A stretch of 64,000 bases of DNA from JAACFF01 sp963807975 (GTDB taxonomy: Bacteria > Chloroflexota > Anaerolineae > Promineifilales > Promineifilaceae). A program made the position numbers and the translations under genes. The stretch covers positions 248,001 through 312,000 of the forward strand of contig CAWEDV010000003.1 of assembly GCA_963807975.1 (NCBI GenBank), written 5' to 3'. How positions within the stretch are numbered: position 1 is the first letter of the stretch; each line of letters begins with the position of its first letter. Of the stretch, positions 44,660 through 53,132 are shown piece after piece. A model generated the notes under the pieces. It searched no databases, had not been told where the DNA came from, and saw only the letters and a list, made by a program, of their open reading frames with translations.

Positions 44660-44760
44660 AGCTCTCAGTCCTTTGGCTGTCGCTCTTACTTAATATCTCT
44701 TGTAAGAATTATGCGCTAGCCTTAAGCTACTTCCTTTTCCTTCCCAAGCGGCACATTTTG

Positions 44761-44795
44761 CCATGGACTATCACCCAGTCCTCGATAATCCATGG
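44761..44795 (-). terminator. Hairpin between ribF and comM
   Basis: CCATGGACTATC (44761-44772) pairs with GATAATCCATGG (44784-44795) with one mismatch. It starts 20 bases after the ribF stop on the minus strand. No T-run follows, so termination may be partial. Confidence 0.5.
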
Positions 44796-44814
44796 CTGTG
44801 CCCATCTCCATTGA

Positions 44815-45759
44815 TCAGTACGCCACTTTGCTTTGCAGCAGCCGTTTTACTTCCTGCACGTCGGTATTGATCTGCATCTTTAATTCCATCAACCCGGAAA
44901 ACTTCTGCTCCGGTCGTATACGGGCGATGAATGTTACCTGGATCAATTGCCCATACAGATCGCCATTGAAATCGAGCAGATGCGCTTCAACCAGTCGCTG
45001 ACGGCCGTTGACCGTGGGCCGCACACCAACATTGGTTGCCGCCATATGACGTTCATCGCCTACCTGCACAAAGGTGGCGTAGACGCCATCAGACGGCAGC
45101 AGCAGTTCTTCCCACAGGGCTAGATTCGCCGTTGGGAAACCAATGGTCCGCCCACGCTGATCGCCTTTGATCACAGTACCCGTTATCGTATACGGTCGTC
45201 CCAGACAGCCGTTGACATCCTCAATTTCTCCCAGGGCAAGGTTTTTGCGGATGCGGCTGCTGCTGACCAATTGGCCAGCCCAGCTTTCCATCAAATCCAC
45301 TTGCTGCACGGAAAAACCTTTTTCAGGCCCGATGCGCCTTAAGAAATCTTGATCGCCCTCGCGCTTGTAACCAAATGCGAAATCCCCGCCCCATATCTGG
45401 CGCATATCCAACCAATCGCGCATTTGGTCCACAAAGGCCAAGGCGCGCACAGAGCGTATTTGCTCGTTGAAAGGGTGGGCAATGACCAAATCAACATTTT
45501 GCTGGCCCAAAAAGCTGAGCCGTTCTTGCAGTGGATTGATATAGTAGCGGCCGGTCAACTTTTGAATCACTCGTTTTGGATGGGGGAAAAATGTCAGCAC
45601 GGCCGATCGCACGCCCGCTTTCTGGGCCGCATCAGCCATTGCGTGCAAGATAGCTTGGTGCCCACGGTGTACGCCGTCAAAGGAGCCTAACGCAATGTAT
45701 GTAGGCTGGCGATCGGCAATATCAGCCAGGGTGTTTACATGTACGATTTTTTGTGTCAT
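44815..45759 (-). CDS. ribF: Bifunctional riboflavin kinase / FAD synthetase
   Basis: RibF (314 residues) converts riboflavin to FMN and then to FAD. The N-terminal nucleotidyltransferase domain has ALGSFDGVHRGHQAIL and the signature SSRIRKNLALGEIEDVNGCL. The C-terminal kinase domain has GRTIGFPTANL (riboflavin kinase signature) and GVYATFVQVG. It is the last gene of the nusA-infB cluster, 118 bases after truB, an order seen in many bacteria. Confidence 0.95.
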   Translation of the reverse strand: MTQKIVHVNTLADIADRQPTYIALGSFDGVHRGHQAILHAMADAAQKAGVRSAVLTFFPHPKRVIQKLTGRYYINPLQERLSFLGQQNVDLVIAHPFNEQIRSVRALAFVDQMRDWLDMRQIWGGDFAFGYKREGDQDFLRRIGPEKGFSVQQVDLMESWAGQLVSSSRIRKNLALGEIEDVNGCLGRPYTITGTVIKGDQRGRTIGFPTANLALWEELLLPSDGVYATFVQVGDERHMAATNVGVRPTVNGRQRLVEAHLLDFNGDLYGQLIQVTFIARIRPEQKFSGLMELKMQINTDVQEVKRLLQSKVAY

Positions 45760-45877
45760 AGAATAATGCCTCTGGATGCTGGCATAGCTCTAATTGTACC
45801 AAAGTTCAAAAACCATTGAAATGTTGATCGCGCTTTACAAATACTGTTTTGCACAGCAAGAATCTTTGTTTGTTTGG

Positions 45878-46756
45878 TTATTCTTGCAGAGGCAGGAATA
45901 CCTTATGCGGCTGCCAATCTCCGTCCCTTTGTTTCACAAGGCCCAGAAAACGTCCTCCTGGCTCATACACTCGGGCCAATGTCGCTTGTGGTTGGTCATC
46001 CGACTGTTTTAATCGCTGTCCGACCTTCATTCGTGCGGACTCCTCTTCTGACAAAGTCATACGCGGTAGGTGCTGCACAGCGCTGTCTGCGGGCAGCAGA
46101 TTGTTGGTCCACGTCTCCTGGTGCAGGTGATCAAGGGGAGTGGCCTGTGATAATGAATAATCACCGATTGCGGTTCGCTTCAGCGCGGTAATATGCCCAC
46201 CACAGCCCAATACCTGCCCTAAATCATGGGCCAGGGAGCGTACATAGGTCCCTGAAGAACAGGTCATCTCAAGCTGCAAGTAGGGATCCTGCCAGGACAG
46301 CAAATGCAATTCGTATATATCAACGGTCCTTACCGGCGGATCTACATCCTTGCCCTGCCGGGCCAGCTTGTACAAAGGCTGCCCGTCACGCTTAATGGCT
46401 GAATAGGCAGGCGCTTTTTGTTGGATACGTCCCCGAAACTGGTCCAACGCTTGCTCGATATCGTCCGCGCCGACCTGTATCTGCTTCTCAGCCACCACTT
46501 GGCCATCAGCATCATATGTATCGGTAGCCTGGCCGAGGCGTACTACTGCCTCATAGCGCTTGGTTTGACCAACCAGGTATTCTGCTAGGCGCGTTGCTCG
46601 CCCTACACAGACCAGGATCACGCCTGTGGCCAACGGATCGAGCGTACCGGCGTGCCCCACCCGGCGCACACCACTGATACGGCGAATCTGTTGTACGACA
46701 TCGTGGGAAGTAATTCCCCCGGGTTTATCGATATTGAGAATGCCTTCAGGGGACAT
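45878..46756 (-). CDS. truB: tRNA pseudouridine(55) synthase
   Basis: TruB (292 residues) makes pseudouridine 55 in the T loop of tRNA. The catalytic Asp is D40 in GHAGTLDPLATG; KPGGITSHDVV, RYEAVVRLGQATDTYDADG and CSSGTYVRSLAHDLG are further family motifs. A short PUA-like region follows after about 220. It lies between nrnA and ribF in the translation operon. Confidence 0.95.
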   Translation of the reverse strand: MSPEGILNIDKPGGITSHDVVQQIRRISGVRRVGHAGTLDPLATGVILVCVGRATRLAEYLVGQTKRYEAVVRLGQATDTYDADGQVVAEKQIQVGADDIEQALDQFRGRIQQKAPAYSAIKRDGQPLYKLARQGKDVDPPVRTVDIYELHLLSWQDPYLQLEMTCSSGTYVRSLAHDLGQVLGCGGHITALKRTAIGDYSLSQATPLDHLHQETWTNNLLPADSAVQHLPRMTLSEEESARMKVGQRLKQSDDQPQATLARVYEPGGRFLGLVKQRDGDWQPHKVFLPLQE

Positions 46757-46801
46757 GATAAGGAAATTTAGAAATGAAAATCCGGTGATCTTCTGGGGAT
46801 G

Positions 46802-47785
46802 CTAGGAGCTAGCTTGCATCTCGGCTGCGGGTTGAGACTGTCTAGCTATTGCCTCTTGACAGGAGCGGACAACAATTGATTCCGCTTCTTCTAATGTCCC
46901 CACCAATGTACAACCGGCTGCCAATGGATGTCCGCCACCCCCCAAGGCCAAGGCGACCTCTGCCACATCGAACGGTGGACGGCATCGGAAGCCAACTTTG
47001 ACTCTGTTATCATCCATTTCCATCAAGACAGCGCCCATGGACGATACATCAACATCGGCCAGGAGGTTTACCAATCCCACGCTGCTGTTGCTGCGAAACT
47101 CAGCTGCTTTACGCTCCCCGTTGGTGATACATGCCCAAAGCAGTCCATGTTCCAACTGCATCTTGTTCATCCCCGTGCTCCATAGCTTCAGGGTTGACAT
47201 TGAGCGCATGTTTAAGGCCTGCATAGTAACAAAACCCAGGTCGGCGCCTGCATCGACTAGGTCAGCTCCGGTGCGCAAGGTATTGGCTGAAACTCCCGTC
47301 GTGCGAAAGCCCAATGTATCGGTGATCAGACCGGTTAGTAAGGAAAGGGCTATCTCCTCAGAGATTTCAATCTGCAAGTCACGAAACAGACGGTATAGAA
47401 TCTCCGTGGTTGATGATGACTTGGGATCAACGAGGTTGATATCGCCAAACTGCGTGTTGGTTATATGGTGGTCAATATTGATAATAAATGGTTTCGAATC
47501 GGGCAAATTAGCGTATGCTCGTCCCATACGATATTCATCGCCACAATCGACTGCGATGAGCAGGTCGTAGCGAGCTGTATCACGCGGACTTCTGCGCACT
47601 TTGTCGGCCATGGGCAGATACCTGAAGCGTTCTGGTACATTGTCGTCACAGACGATGGTCACTTTTTGCCCCATCTGTTTCATGGCTAAACCGACGGCGG
47701 TCAGCGACCCTATCGCATCCCCATCGGGATCGGTGTGCGTAATGACCAGAATATTTTCAGCTTTCTCTAGCGTATGTTGGATCAT
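46802..47785 (-). CDS. nrnA: DHH-family phosphoesterase, nanoRNase / pAp phosphatase
   Basis: This protein has 327 residues. The DHH domain has HTDPDGDAIGS (metal ligands at 19-24), AVDCGDEYRMG and the name-giving NIDHHITN. The DHHA1 domain ends with GGGGHPLAAGC. NrnA-type enzymes degrade very short RNAs and dephosphorylate 3'-phosphoadenosine 5'-phosphate. Its place between rbfA and truB is conserved in many bacteria. It starts 18 bases before the end of the intergenic gap to rbfA. Confidence 0.92.
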   Translation of the reverse strand: MIQHTLEKAENILVITHTDPDGDAIGSLTAVGLAMKQMGQKVTIVCDDNVPERFRYLPMADKVRRSPRDTARYDLLIAVDCGDEYRMGRAYANLPDSKPFIINIDHHITNTQFGDINLVDPKSSSTTEILYRLFRDLQIEISEEIALSLLTGLITDTLGFRTTGVSANTLRTGADLVDAGADLGFVTMQALNMRSMSTLKLWSTGMNKMQLEHGLLWACITNGERKAAEFRSNSSVGLVNLLADVDVSSMGAVLMEMDDNRVKVGFRCRPPFDVAEVALALGGGGHPLAAGCTLVGTLEEAESIVVRSCQEAIARQSQPAAEMQASS

Positions 47786-47803
47786 GGGCCCGAATTCAAC
47801 TTT

Positions 47804-48193
47804 TTATAGGATTGGTGGATCAACAGGCTCGTCTGGCTCTTCTTCTTGCGGTGGAATATCCAGGTCAGCCAGAATTTGATCGACTTCCTCAATATAAGCC
47901 AATGTCGGATCCCAGTTGAAATGTAGTTCAGGCACCGTGCGCAGGCTCATGCGCTGCGCCAGTTCATAGCGAAAAAAGCCCCCAGCTTTATCGAGGGCTT
48001 TCATGACTTCCTTTTTACGCGATTCGTCGCCAAGAGCATTCACGTATACATTTGCGTGCTGAAATTCACGGTCGATGAGCACCCGGGTTATGGTTAGATT
48101 GAACAAGCGCGGATCGCTTACATCGCGCAGCAGAAGCTCGCTCATGATGATTCGAATTTCTTCCGCGGTTCGTTCCTGACGAATTTTACTCAT
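47804..48193 (-). CDS. rbfA: Ribosome-binding factor A
   Basis: RbfA (129 residues) helps maturation of the 30S subunit. The KH-like fold is recognisable from AEEIRIIMSELLLRDVSDPR, HANVYVNALGDE and LRTVPELHFNWDPT. The last 20 residues are acidic and proline-rich (PPQEEEPDEPVDPP). The gene follows infB after five bases. Confidence 0.93.
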   Translation of the reverse strand: MSKIRQERTAEEIRIIMSELLLRDVSDPRLFNLTITRVLIDREFQHANVYVNALGDESRKKEVMKALDKAGGFFRYELAQRMSLRTVPELHFNWDPTLAYIEEVDQILADLDIPPQEEEPDEPVDPPIL

Positions 48194-48198
48194 TTATA

Positions 48199-49983
48199 TT
48201 AGTCCACAACCTTTTCGGTCACGAAGAATTCGACGATATCGCCAGGCTGGAAATCATTCCAGCCCTCAATGCCTACGCCGAACTCAAAGCCAGTTTTGAC
48301 CTCGCGCACGTTTTCCTGCAAATGTTTCAGGCTGCTAACCGGCCCAGTAGCGAGCAATTTACCGTTTCGCACAAGATGGGCTTGGGCGTTGCGACGTGCT
48401 TCGCCCGTACGCATGTAGCTGCCGGCGATATAACCCACACCGCTAATACGGAACACCTGCCTTACTTCGGCACGGCCGATAACCACATCCCGGTATGTTG
48501 GCTCAAGCATACCCTTCATCGCTTTTTCAACATCTTCAAATAGTTTATAGATGATGCTGTAATTGCGGATATCTACTTGTTCACTGCTCGCTGCCGCTTT
48601 GGCAACAGGATCCACATTAACATTGAACCCTAGAATAATCGCGCCAGAAGCAGAGGCCAGCATGACATCACTTTCACTCACATTACCCGTGGAAGCACGA
48701 AGAATTTCCACAGAGACTTCGTCATTGTCGATTTGTTCCAGCGAATTGACGATTGGTTCTAGCGAGCCCTGCACATCGGCTTTCACGATCAGGTTTAACG
48801 ATTTCGTTTCACCCTCTTGCAGCCGGCTGAAGAATTCTTCCAGACTGATCGCTCGCTGCCGACCGACTGCAAACTGCTGCTGGTTTGCTACATGCTCGGC
48901 AATAATCTTACGCGCAGTCCTTTCACTGTCGACGACACGGAACTGTTCGCCGGCTTCCGGTATGCCTCCCAATCCAGCCACTGATACTGGCATTGAAGGA
49001 CCCGCGCTGCGAGTTTTATTCCCTTTGAAATCAAACATGGCCTTAATCCGACCGTAGTTTTGATCCATTAGAAGCGTATCACCCATATTGAGCGTGCCAT
49101 TCTGCACCAACAGCGTGGTCATAATCCCTCGCCCTTTCTCAATTTTCGCTTCAAGAACTGTTCCAGTAGCCGAGGCTTTAGGGTTGGCGCGTGGTTCAAT
49201 ATCTTCAGCGATTAACAGAATCGCCTCTAGCAAATCTTCGATACCCAACTTTTCAGTGGCTGAAACGGGGATGACCATTGTATCACCATCCCACTCATCG
49301 GGAATCAGATCAATCTCTGCCAACTGCTGCTTCACGCGTTCCGGCCTGCTGGTCTCTAAATCAATCTTGTTCAAAGCAACCACAATCGGCACACGAGCAG
49401 CACGTGCATGATCAACCGCTTCTCGCGTCTGAGGCATGAGGCCATCATCGGCGGCAACGACCAGCACGGCAATATCTGTAGCCTGGGCTCCCCGGGCGCG
49501 CATCGCTGTAAACGCCTCGTGACCCGGCGTATCCAGGAAGGTAATCAGTTGGCCTTCACGACGGACCTGGTAAGCCCCAATATGCTGGGTAATGCCCCCG
49601 GCTTCACCAGACTGAACATCTGATTGCCGTACGACATCCAAGAGAGAGGTTTTGCCATGATCGACATGTCCGAGCATGGTAACAACCGGTGCTCTGGGTT
49701 CTAGATCGGCCTCGCTTTCATCGGCCAGCACCTTACGCCATGCCAACTGCTCGACGGGTTCTTCGTCTTCTTCGACCTCGACAACCGTTGACACAACTTC
49801 ATAACCCATTTCTTCGGCAACGATGGCAGCCGTATCAAAGTCAATCTGTTGGTTGATGTTGGCCATGATGCCATTGCTCATCAGTTCTTTGATGACATCA
49901 ATCGGACTTACTTCCATAATGCCCGCCAGGTCTCGGACCGTCACAAAATCTGGCACTTCAATCAGCGTTTTTGTTTGCGTCAT
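48199..49983 (-). CDS. infB: Translation initiation factor IF-2
   Basis: IF-2 (594 residues) brings initiator tRNA to the ribosome with GTP. A single short IF2_N domain (about 1-65) replaces the long N-terminal part of the enterobacterial factor. The G domain shows GHVDHGKT (105-112), DTPGH (151-155) and NKID (205-208). Domains II, III and IV follow, ending EGWNDFQPGDIVEFFVTEKV. It is the short form usual in several deep-branching phyla. It starts four bases after ylxR. Confidence 0.96.
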   Translation of the reverse strand: MTQTKTLIEVPDFVTVRDLAGIMEVSPIDVIKELMSNGIMANINQQIDFDTAAIVAEEMGYEVVSTVVEVEEDEEPVEQLAWRKVLADESEADLEPRAPVVTMLGHVDHGKTSLLDVVRQSDVQSGEAGGITQHIGAYQVRREGQLITFLDTPGHEAFTAMRARGAQATDIAVLVVAADDGLMPQTREAVDHARAARVPIVVALNKIDLETSRPERVKQQLAEIDLIPDEWDGDTMVIPVSATEKLGIEDLLEAILLIAEDIEPRANPKASATGTVLEAKIEKGRGIMTTLLVQNGTLNMGDTLLMDQNYGRIKAMFDFKGNKTRSAGPSMPVSVAGLGGIPEAGEQFRVVDSERTARKIIAEHVANQQQFAVGRQRAISLEEFFSRLQEGETKSLNLIVKADVQGSLEPIVNSLEQIDNDEVSVEILRASTGNVSESDVMLASASGAIILGFNVNVDPVAKAAASSEQVDIRNYSIIYKLFEDVEKAMKGMLEPTYRDVVIGRAEVRQVFRISGVGYIAGSYMRTGEARRNAQAHLVRNGKLLATGPVSSLKHLQENVREVKTGFEFGVGIEGWNDFQPGDIVEFFVTEKVVD

Positions 49984-49987
49984 GCTT

Positions 49988-50290
49988 TTACTCCGTCATC
50001 TCGTCAACCATCGGTTTGCTAGATGCTATCTCTTTTCTCTCTGATTCTGTCACTTCCGTCATCAGCGCTTGGTTTAGTAGCTGCGGTTTCTGCACTGCTC
50101 TTTCCCAACAACTTATCTGGTCGCATAAGTAGGCGCCGCGCCCGTTCCGCTTACCGGACCGATCGACGACAACACCCTCATCCGGTGTACGTACAATTCG
50201 TGTCAACCGACGTTTGTCAAATTTCTGCCGGCAGACAATACATGTCCGCTGTGGAACATGTTTAGGACGTCGTACCTGCTTTTTGCTCAC
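49988..50290 (-). CDS. ylxR: YlxR-family RNA-binding protein (DUF448)
   Basis: This small basic protein of 100 residues has the YlxR signature RTCIVCRQKFDKRRLTRIVR followed by DRSGKRNGRGAYLC. It starts with GTG at 50290, overlapping the TAG stop of nusA by one base (TAGTG), so the two are translationally coupled. YlxR proteins are encoded next to nusA in most bacteria and bind RNA; a regulatory role has been reported but is not settled. Confidence 0.93.
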   Translation of the reverse strand: MSKKQVRRPKHVPQRTCIVCRQKFDKRRLTRIVRTPDEGVVVDRSGKRNGRGAYLCDQISCWERAVQKPQLLNQALMTEVTESERKEIASSKPMVDEMTE

Positions 50291-52260
50291 TACAAATCTT
50301 CCGAATCAAAATCTTTCCACTCAGGACGTCCCCGTCCACGCTTGCGCTTGCGCTTGACCACCACTTCACCCGCCTTCTCATCGAAAACGAGTTGGCGACC
50401 CTTTCGCGCATCCGCTTTTTCATCTTCTGACTCTTCACCAGGCCGGTCGGTTGGGGTTACCACAACCACGGATGGTTTCTTCTTTTTCTTGACTGGTTCG
50501 GGCGCACGCTCAAATATTGATTTCGACAGATCGTCAATATCCGGCACCTTTTCAGCTTCATCTTCGACGATCTCTTCCTCTTCTATTGCTTCGATCGCCT
50601 CAACTGCTTCGATGAACTGCTCTTTTGCGTCAACCTCTTCCAGCAATTCTTCGACTTCAGCCGTGACTTCTTGCGCAGTTTCCTCTTCAATGATCTCTTC
50701 TTCAACTGCTTCCAGAACTTCTTCTTCGACCACTTCGACTGCAGCCTCTTCCTCAACTTCCTCTTGCGGCAGATGGTAGACGGCTACATATTCTTTCAAT
50801 GTCTCCAACATCTTGTCACCGAAACCTCGGTAGCCTAGGAAAACCTCATCCCCAAGGTCAAGGGTCAACAAGACATCGCCCACCGTTTCGATATTGTTGT
50901 CCAGCAGCAAGTTGTGAATACGCCCAGGCAGGTCCAATTCCTCCAGAGGCAGTTTCCAGGCCAGAGCCGGTATGCGTTTGCGAGCTTCAGAGAGTTCGCG
51001 GCGCACTTCTGCATGAGATTCCGCGCGGCTGGCAATAATGCGTCCTTCCACACCAGCCACCAGACGAGTCAACATCAAGTAATCTTCTGAAGTAATTGGG
51101 CGTCCAGCTTCCTTCTTTTCCAGGATATAGGTTGCTTTTTCCAACAAGACCTCATCCTTGGTCACGGCGGGATCTACGGCACCATGATCGAGTTGGCTTA
51201 AGGATTCTGATGCGGCTTCGGTCAGGCTCTTGATATCAATGCGCCAACCGGTTAACTTCGCCGCCAATCTCGCATTTTGTCCTTCACGTCCGATTGCCAG
51301 GGACAATTGGTCGTCGGGAACGATGACGACGGCCGTTCTTCCTTCGGTTGGATGCTCTTCCAGGAAAACGTGTGAAACACGGGCCGGGCTGAGCGCTTTG
51401 GAAATAAAAGACTGCTGGTTGGGGTCCCACTCAATAACGTCTATCTTTTCGTCATTCAGCTCACGCACAATGCTTTGAATACGCACACCGCGCATGCCCA
51501 CACACGCCCCTACAGGATCTACACCAGGCTGCAGCGCATGAACCGCCACCTTGGACCGCTGTCCAGCCTCGCGAGCAATACTCTTTACATCAACCTGTCC
51601 ATTGTAGATTTCCGGAACTTCCAATTCTAGCAATCGGCGCAGCAAATTTCGATGATTACGGCTGACAATAATCTGCGGGCCGCGGTTTGTTCGCCGCACT
51701 TCGAGAACATAAACACGTATTTTGTCGTGTGCGCGGTAGCGTTCTCTGGGCACCTGCTGGTTCTTAGGCAAGATCGCTTCCGTACGCCCTAAACCGATGG
51801 TGATGTGCTGACCGCTAATACTCTGCACAGTCCCGTTAACTAATTCACCTTCACGCCCGGAGAAATCCTCAAAAAGATGCTCTCGTTCTGCTTCACGCAC
51901 GCGCTGCAAGAGAACCTGCTTCGCCGTTTGCGCCGCAATACGACCGAATTTGGCAGTCGTACTATCAATCATGACGAGATCACCCATTTCAGCATCCGGG
52001 AATCCATTGCGTCGAGCAACCGTTAACAGCACCTCAGTGCGGTTATCGATGATGCTATCTACGACCTCTTTTTCAGCATAGATCGTTGGTTCACCAGTTC
52101 GCTGATCAATCTCGGCCCTAACATCTTGTAAGTTGCTGACATTGGCATCACGCCGGTAAGCGGAAACCAAGGCCGTTGTTAAGGCCTCTAGAACATCCTC
52201 TTTCGGTAAACCGCGAGATTCACATATCTCGTTAAAGGCTAAAAGAAATTCGCTTTTCAT
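50290..52260 (-). CDS. nusA: Transcription factor NusA with long charged C-terminal tail
   Basis: NusA (656 residues) binds RNA polymerase and modulates pausing, termination and antitermination. The N-terminal polymerase-binding domain (1-130), an S1 domain (about 135-200, with GELVNGTVQSISGQHITIGL), and two KH domains (210-345, with GACVGMRGVRIQSIVRELNDE and AIGREGQNARLAAKL) are canonical. A helical region with a HhH-like segment (LLDNNIETVGDVL) follows. After about 495 comes a tail of roughly 160 residues, first very Glu-rich and then Lys/Arg-rich, which most NusA proteins lack. rimP, the usual upstream neighbour, is absent here. Promoter and leader hairpin lie directly upstream. Confidence 0.95.
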   Translation of the reverse strand: MKSEFLLAFNEICESRGLPKEDVLEALTTALVSAYRRDANVSNLQDVRAEIDQRTGEPTIYAEKEVVDSIIDNRTEVLLTVARRNGFPDAEMGDLVMIDSTTAKFGRIAAQTAKQVLLQRVREAEREHLFEDFSGREGELVNGTVQSISGQHITIGLGRTEAILPKNQQVPRERYRAHDKIRVYVLEVRRTNRGPQIIVSRNHRNLLRRLLELEVPEIYNGQVDVKSIAREAGQRSKVAVHALQPGVDPVGACVGMRGVRIQSIVRELNDEKIDVIEWDPNQQSFISKALSPARVSHVFLEEHPTEGRTAVVIVPDDQLSLAIGREGQNARLAAKLTGWRIDIKSLTEAASESLSQLDHGAVDPAVTKDEVLLEKATYILEKKEAGRPITSEDYLMLTRLVAGVEGRIIASRAESHAEVRRELSEARKRIPALAWKLPLEELDLPGRIHNLLLDNNIETVGDVLLTLDLGDEVFLGYRGFGDKMLETLKEYVAVYHLPQEEVEEEAAVEVVEEEVLEAVEEEIIEEETAQEVTAEVEELLEEVDAKEQFIEAVEAIEAIEEEEIVEDEAEKVPDIDDLSKSIFERAPEPVKKKKKPSVVVVTPTDRPGEESEDEKADARKGRQLVFDEKAGEVVVKRKRKRGRGRPEWKDFDSEDL

Positions 52261-52296
52261 GAAATTTATCTTCTACCCAGCTTAAAAGCTCTAAGC

Positions 52297-52324
52297 AACA
52301 AAAAAAGTGGGGGACGCCCACTTT
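52297..52324 (-). terminator. Terminator-like hairpin in the nusA leader
   Basis: On the minus strand AAAGTGGG (52324-52317) pairs with CCCACTTT (52311-52304) and is followed by a run of seven to eight T. It lies about 27 bases after the predicted transcription start and 44 bases before the nusA ATG, downstream of the nusA promoter, so it would act as an attenuator of the nusA operon. Confidence 0.8.
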
Positions 52325-52357
52325 CCATTGCACCTACTATCTGGAAATTATGGTTAA

Positions 52358-52386
52358 AGTATAGCATAGCCAAACACCGTTGACAA
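52358..52386 (-). promoter_or_regulatory. Sigma-70-type promoter of the nusA operon
   Basis: On the minus strand TTGTCA (52386-52381) and TATACT (52363-52358) are separated by exactly 17 bases. The predicted start of transcription is near 52351, giving a leader of about 90 bases before nusA. Confidence 0.8.
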
Positions 52387-52463
52387 TGATATGTTACCAA
52401 GCCTTCAGGAAAAATTTACCCGGTTAAAATCCAGAAATTGTCGTCTTGATACCGTCGTTGATT

Positions 52464-53132
52464 TCAGCGCTTAGCCAGCTCTACTAACAGATCTTCAAAC
52501 CTTTCAACCACTTCGAGAAGCGATGAAAAAGTATAATCCACGGTCGAAAAATCCGAAGCCTTCGTATCTCGATTGGGAACCGCCACAACCATAAAACCAG
52601 CCGACAAAGCAGCTTGACAGCCAGGAGCAGAATCTTCAACTGCCAGGCATTGTGCAGGTCGAAGGCCCAGCCGCTTGGCAGCGAGAAGATATATGTCCGG
52701 GGCAGGCTTTCCGTTAACAACCTCATCTCCTCCAGCAACAGTCTGGCACGAGTTGCCAAGTCCCAACTGATCAAGGAGTTCCAGGGCATGCCTAAGCGGG
52801 CTTGATGTTGCCACTCCCCAGGACAGCCCATGCTCTATGATACACCTGTGCAGATCATATAAGCCTGGCATCGCAGGCACGCCACCGGCCCGAATTTTGG
52901 CCAGCGCATCGCCCTTTTCTCGAGCAAAGGCTTCAATAGTTAAGGGGAGATTGTATGTTTCTTTCAACAGCGCAGCGCTTTCATCCGTCCGGTGACCAAT
53001 GATTGCGCTGTATACATCATCGTTCAGGACATGGCCATAGTGCGCCAACACCTGATCCCATGCACGCCGCGATAAGGGCTCGCTGTCCACCATGAGACCA
53101 TCCATATCCAATATAACGGCTAATTGAATCAT
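52464..53132 (-). CDS. HAD-superfamily phosphatase, beta-phosphoglucomutase-like
   Basis: This soluble enzyme has 222 residues. HAD motif I is VILDMDGLMVDSEP with D9 as nucleophile and D11 as acid/base; motif II lies in GVATSSPLRHALELL; the motif III Lys in VNGKPAPDIYLLAAKRLG; and motif IV in CLAVEDSAPGCQAALSAG. A helical cap (about 18-85) is inserted after motif I. Such enzymes act on small sugar phosphates or nucleotides; the substrate here is unknown. Its ATG overlaps the stop of the VWA-FHA gene (TAATG), so it is translated from the same mRNA. Confidence 0.88.
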   Translation of the reverse strand: MIQLAVILDMDGLMVDSEPLSRRAWDQVLAHYGHVLNDDVYSAIIGHRTDESAALLKETYNLPLTIEAFAREKGDALAKIRAGGVPAMPGLYDLHRCIIEHGLSWGVATSSPLRHALELLDQLGLGNSCQTVAGGDEVVNGKPAPDIYLLAAKRLGLRPAQCLAVEDSAPGCQAALSAGFMVVAVPNRDTKASDFSTVDYTFSSLLEVVERFEDLLVELAKR

